Source: Pseudomonadota bacterium
GTDB lineage: Bacteria > Pseudomonadota > Gammaproteobacteria > Burkholderiales > Rhodocyclaceae
Assembly: GCA_029780075.1 (NCBI GenBank)
Contig: JAKOZI010000087.1
Span: forward strand, 1-32,137
DNA length: 32,137 nucleotides
Direction of reading: 5' to 3'
Positions within the stretch are counted from its first letter, which is position 1, and each line of letters opens with the position of its first letter. Below, piece by piece: positions 24,704 through 32,137 of this stretch. The notes beneath the pieces are model-generated. The model was not told where the DNA came from and made no database searches. It saw only the letters and a list, made by a program, of their open reading frames with translations. Both the position numbers and the translations under genes were made by a program.

Positions 24704-27700
24704 CTACCGTTCGGCCAGCGCCTGGTCGCTCAAAGCCGGACCCACCGCGTAGCCCGGGATCCGGCGTTGGAGAATACTCAGTGGATTCGAGCCAATGCTC
24801 GCGAAGCCATTCAATTCAAGTTGCACGAAGAACTGTGTCGTCGAGTTGTTCTGGGTGGTCTGAATCCGGTGGGCTACCGTACGTACTGCCCAGCAACCCG
24901 CGTTGTACTCCAGCCCGCCGATGATCTCGACCGGCAGGGAATTGGAAAACGAGTAGTTGTAACGGCCGACCGCCTGCCAGCGGGAGTTGATCGGCCACTG
25001 CCCGGAAAGGTCGACCTGATTGATCGGAATCGCCGCCTCGCTGTTGTAACTGTAGGTCGCATTGAGCACCTTGCCCGCCTCGTGCATGTAGCGCGCCCCG
25101 ATCGCGTAGCGTTGAAACTGCTGGTCGCTGGGGTCGTACTGCAGAGCGGCGTCCGCGTACAGCCGGGGTAACAACTGGCCGCTGAAAGCGGCCAGGAAAT
25201 CGGATCGGTCGCCTTTTTGCGGGGGCGCACTGCCTGGCAGCGACACCTTTTCGTCAGTGAAGTTGAACCGCTGCCCGACCATTGCGCGCATGATTTCGCT
25301 CCCGTTGGACGGGTCGATCAGCCGGGAACTTACGGCTGCGGTCAACTGGTTGGCATTGTTGATGCGATCCCATCCGGAAAACTGGTTGTCGGCAAAGATC
25401 TGCGCGAAATTGAAGTCCGCCAGACTGGTATCGAAGATCGGGATCTGGTTCTGGTTCTGGTATGGGATGTTCAGATAAAACAGGCGTGGCTCGAGAGTCT
25501 GCGTATAGTCCCGACCAAACCAGTTGCTCGGGCGCTCGAAGGTCATTCCCGAATCGACGCTGAAAATGGGCAGCGTGCGGCTGATCGAAGTATCGCCGAC
25601 ACTGCCCGAGCTCGGGTACGACAGGGCGTACCGGGTAAGATTGGCGGCCACCCGCGGAATCACGTACCACCCGGGAGTGACGTACGGCAAGGACACCTGC
25701 GGCTGCAGCACCATCCTCTGCCCTTCTACCATGCTGCCGTCGGGATGGGCAAAATAGGTGTACTGCCCGAAGAGTGCCGTGTCCGTGGAGTACAGATCGG
25801 GTTGCCGCGCGTTCAGGGTGATCTGGGGCAACAAACGATAGGGTTTGCTGACCGGATTCTTGGGGTCGGGTTGCAGCGTCTGGAAGGACTGTACGTTGGT
25901 GGTCACGTCCCACCATCCGCCGCCACCGTAAGATAGCAACCCCTGCTGCAGGAGTTGCGTCTTCGCGGTGCTGGTGATCTGGCTCGACAAATCGGTATAG
26001 TAGTAGTTGTCCGACACCCGGCTGTAATTGATGGCTCCGGAAAATCCATTCGACGAATTCTGGCTGTGCGTCAGCCCAAGACCCCAGCGATCGATATCCC
26101 TCAACCGGTCGTGCGGCAGGTACTCGACGGCAGCCTTGCCATTGTAGGTCCCCCCATAGGCCGTGTTCAGGTAGCGAAACTCGGTCCCGAGCTGCAAACC
26201 TCGCTTGCTGAGAATACGCGTGTCGAAGGTCGCATCCATGTTCGGCGCGATATTCCAGTAGTACGGCAGGACGAACTCGAACCCGTTGTCGCTGCTGGAA
26301 CCGTAACTCGGCGTCAGGAAACCCGACTTGCGCTCGTTGTTGAGCGAAAATGATACCCACGGTGAATGGAGAATCGGCACCCCCATGAAGCGAACCGTGC
26401 CGTCGGTACCACTGGCAACGTCGTTATCGTAGTCCAGTTGCAGGTCGCCGACACTCAGATACCAATCGTCGTTACCGGGCTTGCACGTCGTGTAGGTGGC
26501 AGAAGTCAGACGCCGCTGATTTTCCCCTTCGAAATCGATGCGCTCCGCCTCACCCCGCCCCTCGGTCAACTCGTTTGCCGGTTTTTTTGCGGTCTTGACC
26601 ATGGTCTGTCCCGGCTTGATGTTCAGCGCGCGCGGGGCTGCAAAACCGGTTGCCGACGCATTATCCGGGGGGTTTGCAGCCCAGAGCGCAGCCGCGGTGT
26701 CGTCCGTCGAAGTACGGGTCGGAGCCGACTGCCGTTTAACGAAGTACGAAGCCTGGTCGAAGAAACCGACCTGGTCTTCGAGCTTCAGGCGCGCCTTCGG
26801 GCCGGAAATCACGTCGTCATCCTGCTGCAGGCGAACGCTGCCGACGGCCTCGACCTCGTCATCCACCGGCCAGTAAGTCAGGCGATCAGCAGTCAACACC
26901 GTGCCTACCTTGCGTAACTCCGCCTCATCCTCGGCAAGCACCTCGCGGTCGACGACGCCGGAGATCCGCTGCGCGTTCAGGAATACCGGGCGCGGCACCT
27001 TGCTCTCGGTCTGGGGCGGCAGCATCGCCCTCGCCACACGCAAGGGCAACCCATCATCAGGTATGTTCGCCTCTTCGATCTCAAGGGGCGGCACCAACTG
27101 TGCGGCGCTCGATGGGATGGCAGCCCCCTGGGAGCTCTGTGCAGGAGCAGCAACGGCCGACGCCTTCTGGCGACCTGTTGCGACCGAATCGATGCGGGCA
27201 CTTGCCGCCGGTGGCGGCGCTGCCTGCGACGGCGACGGGCCGAGCGGTTCCACATCCTGGCGCAGCGGCGGGCCCAGCGACGGCGCGGCGATTTCCTGCG
27301 CAACGGGGACAGGCGCCTTCGCCTGGCTCGGCAGGATTCTGCCCGGATCGGATTCAGTTGCGGACTTGGCGCTGTCGGCTACCGGAGGTTGGCTCTCCGG
27401 AGGTTGGCTCTCGATCGCCGGGATCGCCGATGGGGTAGTTTCTGCAGGCGACGCGGCCGGAGCCACCGGTGGCGACAGGCCGGCCGATCCTGGCGGCTCG
27501 CCTGCGGAGACAGCCCCCCCCCCTGCCGGAGTTAGCAGGACCGCCACCGCGTCGTCCGCCGAAACCTTGGCGGCCACAGAACCAGGCTCCTGCGCGGAGT
27601 TTCCGGGGACCGGCAGTGGTCTCGTCTCAACGACCGGTGCCGCCACTGGACGGGCCTCTACGGCCGGTTTTTCAGCAGCTACAGCAGCCGGCACCGGCTT

Positions 27701-27850
27701 CATTGGAGGCAAGCCAAGCAACACCGGGTCGACCCGGAAGGGTGCGGTACGCTGCCCCTGCGCCTGTACAGCGAAGCTGGCGCCAAAGGTGCCGACAACA
27801 CTGCAGCAGAAGATCAGGGTCAGCGGCCTGCGCCGAGAAGGAAACGTCAT
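24704..27850 (-). CDS. lptD: LPS-assembly outer-membrane protein LptD
   Basis: A 1048-residue protein, about 260 longer than E. coli LptD (784). It has a signal peptide, then a Pro/Ala/Ser-rich stretch of about 230 residues (roughly 34-265) that is not part of the usual fold. The LptA-like beta-jellyroll follows (LTADRLTYWPVDDEVEAVGS region, about 290-465) with a low-complexity insertion of about 50 residues. The 26-strand barrel fills the rest (from about 470). Besides two Cys in the signal peptide only C456 (TTCKPGND) and C986 (AGCWAVR) are present, matching E. coli C173 and one of the C724/C725 pair, so one disulfide is expected instead of two. With LptE it inserts lipopolysaccharide into the outer leaflet. 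surA, its chaperone, follows. Confidence 0.95.
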   Translation of the reverse strand: MTFPSRRRPLTLIFCCSVVGTFGASFAVQAQGQRTAPFRVDPVLLGLPPMKPVPAAVAAEKPAVEARPVAAPVVETRPLPVPGNSAQEPGSVAAKVSADDAVAVLLTPAGGGAVSAGEPPGSAGLSPPVAPAASPAETTPSAIPAIESQPPESQPPVADSAKSATESDPGRILPSQAKAPVPVAQEIAAPSLGPPLRQDVEPLGPSPSQAAPPPAASARIDSVATGRQKASAVAAPAQSSQGAAIPSSAAQLVPPLEIEEANIPDDGLPLRVARAMLPPQTESKVPRPVFLNAQRISGVVDREVLAEDEAELRKVGTVLTADRLTYWPVDDEVEAVGSVRLQQDDDVISGPKARLKLEDQVGFFDQASYFVKRQSAPTRTSTDDTAAALWAANPPDNASATGFAAPRALNIKPGQTMVKTAKKPANELTEGRGEAERIDFEGENQRRLTSATYTTCKPGNDDWYLSVGDLQLDYDNDVASGTDGTVRFMGVPILHSPWVSFSLNNERKSGFLTPSYGSSSDNGFEFVLPYYWNIAPNMDATFDTRILSKRGLQLGTEFRYLNTAYGGTYNGKAAVEYLPHDRLRDIDRWGLGLTHSQNSSNGFSGAINYSRVSDNYYYTDLSSQITSTAKTQLLQQGLLSYGGGGWWDVTTNVQSFQTLQPDPKNPVSKPYRLLPQITLNARQPDLYSTDTALFGQYTYFAHPDGSMVEGQRMVLQPQVSLPYVTPGWYVIPRVAANLTRYALSYPSSGSVGDTSISRTLPIFSVDSGMTFERPSNWFGRDYTQTLEPRLFYLNIPYQNQNQIPIFDTSLADFNFAQIFADNQFSGWDRINNANQLTAAVSSRLIDPSNGSEIMRAMVGQRFNFTDEKVSLPGSAPPQKGDRSDFLAAFSGQLLPRLYADAALQYDPSDQQFQRYAIGARYMHEAGKVLNATYSYNSEAAIPINQVDLSGQWPINSRWQAVGRYNYSFSNSLPVEIIGGLEYNAGCWAVRTVAHRIQTTQNNSTTQFFVQLELNGFASIGSNPLSILQRRIPGYAVGPALSDQALAER
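27382..27411. repeat. 15-base tandem repeat, two copies, in lptD
   Basis: The unit CCGGAGGTTGGCTCT occurs twice in a row without mismatch (27382-27396 and 27397-27411). It lies in the Pro-rich leader of lptD and encodes the repeated ESQPP in the protein. Being a multiple of three, gain or loss of a copy keeps the frame. Confidence 0.9.
27514..27523. repeat. Ten-base homopolymer C (G on the coding strand) in lptD
   Basis: A run of ten C falls inside the lptD coding region, in the Pro/Ala-rich leader, where it encodes Gly-Gly-Gly. Slippage by one base would shift the frame of an essential gene, so it may be mutable or a sequencing-error hotspot. Confidence 0.9.
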
Positions 27851-27917
27851 TCCGGAGTGGTCAGTGAAAGATGCGGCAGTTTGTGGTCTCTGAGCGCGCT
27901 TTGCGGCGGCGGTCGGA

Positions 27918-27926
27918 TGCTAGAAT
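27918..27926 (+). promoter_or_regulatory. Extended -10 promoter for amgK
   Basis: TGCTAGAAT (extended -10, hexamer TAGAAT at 27921-27926) lies about 38 bases before the amgK ATG. No good -35 stands at normal spacing. The leader would contain the strong AAGGAG Shine-Dalgarno at 27951-27956. A pattern match only. Confidence 0.45.
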
Positions 27927-27963
27927 CCGGCCATTTTAGCATCATCGTCCAAGGAGAAGCGGC

Positions 27964-28995
27964 ATGCCGCGTACCGCCCTGCTAAGCGACTGGATCCAGC
28001 AGATGTTTCGGCCGCAGTTCGGTGAGGAGGAGCTTCGCATCGAACCCGCTTCGGCCGATGCCAGCTTTCGGCGTTATTTTCGTGTCCATTTGCCGGACGA
28101 AACGACCAGAATCATTATGGATGCCCCGCCCGACAAGGAAGACTGCCGGCCCTTCGTCGACATTGCGGCGCTTTTTCAACAAGCGGGAGTGCATGTCCCC
28201 GAAGTTCTGGCGCAGGACCTTGAGCAGGGCTTTCTGCTGCTCTCGGATCTCGGCAGCACGACCTACCTGCAGGCGATGGCCGACAGGCGAGCGGCGCCAC
28301 AGCTTTACCGCGACGCCAACAGCGCACTGCTGGCCCTGCAACTCGCCAGTCGTCCAGGGCTCCTTCCCGACTATGACCAGGCCTTGCTGCAGCGCGAACT
28401 CGCACTCTTCCCCGACTGGTATCTTGCGCGCCACCTCGGTCTGGTGCTCGACGATCGCATCCAGACTACGCTGCACGCCGTGTTTGCCGCACTCCTGGAA
28501 AACAATCTGGCGCAAGCGCCGGTCTTCGTGCATCGCGATTACCACTCCCGCAACCTGATGGTCATCGGTGACCGTTCTGCGCAATTCCCGACCAACCCCG
28601 GAGTCCTCGATTTTCAGGATGCGGTGTACGGTCCCGTGACCTACGACCTTGTTTCGCTCTATCGCGATGCCTATATCGAGTGGCCCGAGGACCAGGAACT
28701 GGACTATGTGATCCGCTACTGGGAAGCTGCCCGCCAGGCTGGCTTGCCGGTGCGCGCCGACTTTCACGATTTCTACCGCGATTACGAATGGATGGGCGCG
28801 CAGCGCCAGCTCAAGGTACTCGGCATCTTCGCACGCCTTTGCCACCGCGACGGCAAAAGCGACTACCTCAAGGACATGCCGCGCGTGCTCGGCTACCTCT
28901 GCCGCAGCTGCCAGCGCTACGCCGAGTTGCGACCGCTCGCGCGCCTGCTCGATACTCTCGGCGAGCGACAGAATCCCATCGGCTTCACCTTCTGA
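27964..28995 (+). CDS. amgK: N-acetylmuramate/N-acetylglucosamine kinase AmgK
   Basis: A 343-residue phosphotransferase of the aminoglycoside-kinase fold. VHRDYHSRN (H190, D192, N197) is the catalytic loop and [18 protein letters not shown] (D216) the metal-binding segment. AmgK phosphorylates anomeric sugars from cell-wall turnover, and MurU, encoded next, converts the MurNAc 1-phosphate to UDP-MurNAc, bypassing MurA. The pair beside lptD is the known Pseudomonas arrangement. AAGGAG eight bases upstream supports the ATG at 27964. The stop overlaps murU (TGATG). Confidence 0.92.
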   Translation: MPRTALLSDWIQQMFRPQFGEEELRIEPASADASFRRYFRVHLPDETTRIIMDAPPDKEDCRPFVDIAALFQQAGVHVPEVLAQDLEQGFLLLSDLGSTTYLQAMADRRAAPQLYRDANSALLALQLASRPGLLPDYDQALLQRELALFPDWYLARHLGLVLDDRIQTTLHAVFAALLENNLAQAPVFVHRDYHSRNLMVIGDRSAQFPTNPGVLDFQDAVYGPVTYDLVSLYRDAYIEWPEDQELDYVIRYWEAARQAGLPVRADFHDFYRDYEWMGAQRQLKVLGIFARLCHRDGKSDYLKDMPRVLGYLCRSCQRYAELRPLARLLDTLGERQNPIGFTF

Positions 28996-29687
28996 TGAAG
29001 GCGATGATTCTCGCGGCCGGTCGTGGCGAACGCCTGCGACCACTGACCGACAGCACGCCAAAACCGTTGCTGCATGCCGGGGGCAAGGCGCTGATCGTCT
29101 GGCACCTGGAGCGACTGGCGGCAGCAGGCTGGCGCGAAGTGGTGATCAACCATGCTTATCTCGGCGAGCAGATCGAAGCGGCACTGGGCAACGGCGATTC
29201 GTTTGGCCTGCGCATCGCTTACTCGCCCGAGCCGCCCAGGGCTCTGGAGACCGCCGGCGGCATTGCTGCGGCGCTGCCCCTGCTGGGAGAGCACCCCTTC
29301 CTGACGGTCAACGGCGACATCTGGTGCGACTGGGATTTTTCGCGCGCGCGCGACGTGGCGCAGAGACTCGACGAACGCCTCGCGCACCTGGTTCTGGTAA
29401 GCAACCCGCCACATCATCCCGGCGGCGATTTCCGCCTTGCCGGCAAGAATGTGCAGCTTGCTGTCGGGGGGAGCAGCGACGCCCTGACCTACGCCGGCAT
29501 CGGCGTCTTCCGGCCGGAGTTCTTTGCCGGCATTGCCCGCGGTACGGCGATGAAACTGCGCCCATTGCTCGACAATGGCATTGGCCTCGGAATGATCAGC
29601 GGTGAACGGCACGCCGGTTGCTGGGTCGACGTGGGGACGCCCGAACGTCTCGCCGCACTGGACAGGGAGCTTGCTCGCGCCACATGA
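28995..29687 (+). CDS. murU: N-acetylmuramate 1-phosphate uridylyltransferase MurU
   Basis: A 230-residue nucleotidyltransferase with [20 protein letters not shown] and PKPLL at the start (nucleotide binding), [11 protein letters not shown] (metal Asp) and [14 protein letters not shown] near the end. It transfers UMP to MurNAc 1-phosphate made by AmgK, completing peptidoglycan recycling and giving an alternative to the fosfomycin-sensitive MurA step. It overlaps amgK upstream (TGATG) and pepP downstream (ATGA). Confidence 0.93.
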   Translation: MKAMILAAGRGERLRPLTDSTPKPLLHAGGKALIVWHLERLAAAGWREVVINHAYLGEQIEAALGNGDSFGLRIAYSPEPPRALETAGGIAAALPLLGEHPFLTVNGDIWCDWDFSRARDVAQRLDERLAHLVLVSNPPHHPGGDFRLAGKNVQLAVGGSSDALTYAGIGVFRPEFFAGIARGTAMKLRPLLDNGIGLGMISGERHAGCWVDVGTPERLAALDRELARAT

Positions 29688-30991
29688 ATCACCAACCCTA
29701 TTCTGACCGTCGCCAGCGCGTGCTGGCCCGCCTCGGCGACGGCATTGCCGTCATCCCGACGGCAGCCGAGCGCCTGCGCAACCGCGACTCGCACTATCCC
29801 TATCGATTCGACAGCTATTTCTGGTACCTGAGTGGCTTCCCGGAACCCGAAGCGGTGATCGTACTGGTCGGAGGCAAGGAACCAAAGGCGATTCTGTTCT
29901 GCCGAGAAAAGAACGAGGAACGCGAAACCTGGGATGGTTTCCGCTATGGGCCCGAAACGGCGGGAAACGCCTTCGGCTTTTGCGAAGCGCATCCGATTGC
30001 CAGCCTCGATCAGAAGCTGCCCGAGTTGATCGCCAACCGCAGCATACTCTGGCACTCGCTGGGCCACGATCCCGAATGGGACGGCCGGATCACCTGCGCC
30101 TTGAACGCGGTGCGCGCCGAGAGCCGCAGCGGCACCCGGGCGCCAGGCGAAATGCGTGACCTGCGCGGCCTGCTCGATCAGATGCGACTGACCAAGGATG
30201 CGCACGAAATCGAACTCATGCGCCACGCCGCAGAGATCGCCTCGGCCGGTCACGCCCGCGCCATGCGCGCCTGTCGGCCGGGCATGGCAGAGTACGAACT
30301 CGAAGCGGAACTCAGCTACGAGTTCCGTCGCCGAGGCGCCGACGGCCATGCGTACACCCCGATCGTCGCCGGCGGGGTCAATGCCTGTATCCTGCACTAT
30401 GTCGAAAACAACCGCCTGCTGGCTGGTCATTCGCTGGTGCTGATCGACGCCGGCTGCGAACTCTCCGGCTACGCCTCGGACATCACCCGCACCTTCCCGG
30501 TCGGCGGCCGCTTCAGTCCGGAACAACGCGAGGTTTACGAGATCGTCCTCGCCGCGCAGGCGGCGGCGATTGCCGCAGTGCGTCCAGGCGCCTCGTTCAT
30601 GGCCTATCACCAGGCGGCCCTGCGCGTCCTGACGCAAGGATTGATCGATCTCAAAGTGATCTCCGGCAGTGTCGACGGCGCCATTGAAAGCGAGGCGTAC
30701 AAACCCTGGTACATGCACCGCACCGGTCACTGGCTGGGTCTCGACGTCCACGATGTTGGCGATTACCGCGCCGGCACAGCCGACGACGACTGGATCAGGC
30801 TGGAGCCTGGCATGGTGTTGACCGTCGAGCCCGGCCTTTACTTCCGTCCGGCAACGCCGGTGCCGATGCATCTGCACGGCATCGGCGTGCGCATCGAGGA
30901 CGATGTGCTGGTCACCGCCGAGGGCTGCACGGTGTACACCAACGCGCCCAGAACAGTTGTCGAAATCGAAGAGGTAATGCGCCATGGCTGA
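29684..30991 (+). CDS. pepP: Xaa-Pro aminopeptidase P
   Basis: A 435-residue dimanganese aminopeptidase that removes an N-terminal residue ahead of proline. The N-terminal domain has [20 protein letters not shown]; the pita-bread domain has the ligands in [20 protein letters not shown] (two Asp), [15 protein letters not shown] (His about 349), LTVEPGLYF (Glu) and [13 protein letters not shown] (Glu). E. coli PepP is 441 residues. The ATG at 29684 overlaps the murU stop; the frame is open 66 bases further upstream but that would lie inside murU. It overlaps the ubiH-like gene by eight bases. Confidence 0.95.
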   Translation: MNHQPYSDRRQRVLARLGDGIAVIPTAAERLRNRDSHYPYRFDSYFWYLSGFPEPEAVIVLVGGKEPKAILFCREKNEERETWDGFRYGPETAGNAFGFCEAHPIASLDQKLPELIANRSILWHSLGHDPEWDGRITCALNAVRAESRSGTRAPGEMRDLRGLLDQMRLTKDAHEIELMRHAAEIASAGHARAMRACRPGMAEYELEAELSYEFRRRGADGHAYTPIVAGGVNACILHYVENNRLLAGHSLVLIDAGCELSGYASDITRTFPVGGRFSPEQREVYEIVLAAQAAAIAAVRPGASFMAYHQAALRVLTQGLIDLKVISGSVDGAIESEAYKPWYMHRTGHWLGLDVHDVGDYRAGTADDDWIRLEPGMVLTVEPGLYFRPATPVPMHLHGIGVRIEDDVLVTAEGCTVYTNAPRTVVEIEEVMRHG

Positions 30992-32137
30992 GTCCGTCGA
31001 CCGGATCGACATCGCCATCATCGGCGCCGGGCCGGTAGGCATGACCCTCGCCCTGGCGCTGGCCGACGGCCCGTACAAGGTGCTGCTGATCGACAGCCGC
31101 CAACGCGGTGCCTGGGCCGCTGACCCACGCGCTCTGGCCCTCTCGCATGGCACCCGACAGATGCTCGAGCATCTCGGCGCCTGGAACGCCAAGGCGGCCA
31201 CGGCGATCGAGACCATCCACGTCTCGCAGCGCGGCGGTTTTGGCCGCACTCTCCTCATGGCCCGTGACTACGACATTCCCGCCCTGGGCTACGTGATGCG
31301 TTACCGTGAGCTCGCGGCCGCTCTCGATGCCCACCTTGACACGTCACGGCTGTTGAACGACTCGCCGCTGATCAATCTCCGCAGCAGCCGCGAGGACACC
31401 GGGATCAGACTCGCCAGCGGGACCAAGACACGGCGTTTCACTGCCCGCCTCGTCGTCCATGCCGAAGGCACACCCGGCAACGACGCCGAGATCACGGTGC
31501 GTGATTACCGGCAGCACGCCGTGGTCGCAGAAGTCCGTCCTGCCGGGGGACATGCGCATCGCGCATGGGAGCGCTTTACGCCCGACGGCCCGCTGGCCTT
31601 GCTGCCATTGGCGCAGGACTATTCGGTGGTGTTCTCGGTACCGCCGGATCAGGCAACGCAACTGCTGGAGACCGACGACGACCAATTCCTGGCCGCGCTG
31701 CACGCCCGCTTCGGCAGTCGCGTCAGGTTCACCGCCGCCGGTCCACGCGCCCGCTTCCCGCTGGCACTGCGTATTCGCCAACAACTCACGGCAACCCGCC
31801 AGGTATGGATCGGGAACGCCGCGCAAAGCCTGCACCCCGTGTCCGGGCAGGGCTTCAACCTCGGTTTGCGTGACGCCTGGGAACTCGCCCAGACCCTGCT
31901 CGCATCTGCCGGCGAGGACCCCGGCGACGATGCCATCCTGGCCGCCTACGCCCGCGGCCGCCAGCTCGACCGTGGCGGCAGCATGGCGTTTACCGATGGC
32001 CTGGTACGTATCTTTTCCAACGACCTGGCGCCACTGCGGTTCGCGCGCGGCCTGGGTCTGCTGACCCTGGACCTGTTGCCACCTTTACGCCACTTCGTCG
32101 CCCGACGCATGATCTGGGGAGCCAGGGCCTGGCCTTA
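30984..32137 (+). CDS. ubiH: UbiH/UbiF-family FAD-dependent hydroxylase (nearly complete)
   Basis: 384 codons are present before the window ends with TA, probably the first two bases of a stop codon, so the gene may be almost whole. The start has IAIIGAGPVGMTLALAL (FAD dinucleotide fold), the middle ADPRALALSHGTRQML, and the C-terminal half has RQVWIGNAAQSLHPVSGQGFNLGLRD, the second FAD motif of the family. It hydroxylates the ubiquinone ring; its position after pepP is the common ubiH arrangement, although UbiF or UbiI cannot be excluded from sequence alone. The ATG overlaps pepP. Confidence 0.92.
   Translation, partial: MAESVDRIDIAIIGAGPVGMTLALALADGPYKVLLIDSRQRGAWAADPRALALSHGTRQMLEHLGAWNAKAATAIETIHVSQRGGFGRTLLMARDYDIPALGYVMRYRELAAALDAHLDTSRLLNDSPLINLRSSREDTGIRLASGTKTRRFTARLVVHAEGTPGNDAEITVRDYRQHAVVAEVRPAGGHAHRAWERFTPDGPLALLPLAQDYSVVFSVPPDQATQLLETDDDQFLAALHARFGSRVRFTAAGPRARFPLALRIRQQLTATRQVWIGNAAQSLHPVSGQGFNLGLRDAWELAQTLLASAGEDPGDDAILAAYARGRQLDRGGSMAFTDGLVRIFSNDLAPLRFARGLGLLTLDLLPPLRHFVARRMIWGARAWP

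Noticed and set aside
29489-31258. A 589-codon open frame on the minus strand
   Set aside because: It is antisense to murU, pepP and the ubiH-like gene, whose motifs are unambiguous; such shadows are common at high GC.

Overview
The window is GC-rich and densely coded. Its protein families and gene order fit a betaproteobacterium of the Rhodocyclales, and the style resembles Candidatus Accumulibacter. That assignment is inferred from the kinase-phosphatase-rph-rdgB-hemW run, the lptD-surA-pdxA-rsmA run facing amgK-murU-pepP-ubiH, and the family sequences; no rRNA or other phylogenetic marker is present.

Layout. 1-5368 (minus): yicC, then DUF3348, DUF802, OmpA-type and DUF2894 genes, all linked by overlapping stop/start codons, then the 5' end of a SulP transporter. 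The DUF802/OmpA pair looks like a MotAB/ExbBD/ZorAB-type ion-driven motor: a four-helix membrane protein with a tail of about 540 residues, and a single-helix, peptidoglycan-binding partner with the conserved membrane Asp. This is the most interesting system here. 5454-9913 (plus): a Hanks-type kinase and PP2C phosphatase pair, then rph, rdgB and hemW, nearly all overlapping. 9942-13444: a secreted ankyrin protein (minus), a TonB-like protein (plus), and a thiS-thiG-trmB run (minus). 13658-14566 (plus): a FecR-SPOR fusion. 14603-16517: a small orphan gene, a gene-poor stretch, and a hybrid histidine kinase pseudogene. 16557-19379 (minus): a thioredoxin-like gene, UDP-glucose dehydrogenase and a UDP-glucuronate epimerase, which supply uronic-acid nucleotide sugars for surface polysaccharide. 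A tyrosine-recombinase remnant abuts the epimerase start. 19811-21546 (plus): xth, a Crp/Fnr regulator and a DUF2892 membrane protein with a CRP-like operator, ending in an intrinsic terminator. 21598-27850 (minus): lptD-surA-pdxA-rsmA, for outer-membrane biogenesis, vitamin B6 synthesis and rRNA methylation. 27964-32137 (plus): amgK-murU-pepP-ubiH, covering peptidoglycan sugar recycling, an aminopeptidase and a ubiquinone hydroxylase that runs off the window.

Much of the window serves the cell envelope: the motor, SPOR, TonB, LptD/SurA, AmgK/MurU and the uronic-acid sugars. Accessory or decaying material is confined to about 14.6-16.5 kb and 19.4-19.8 kb. I saw no tRNA, rRNA, CRISPR array or intact insertion sequence.
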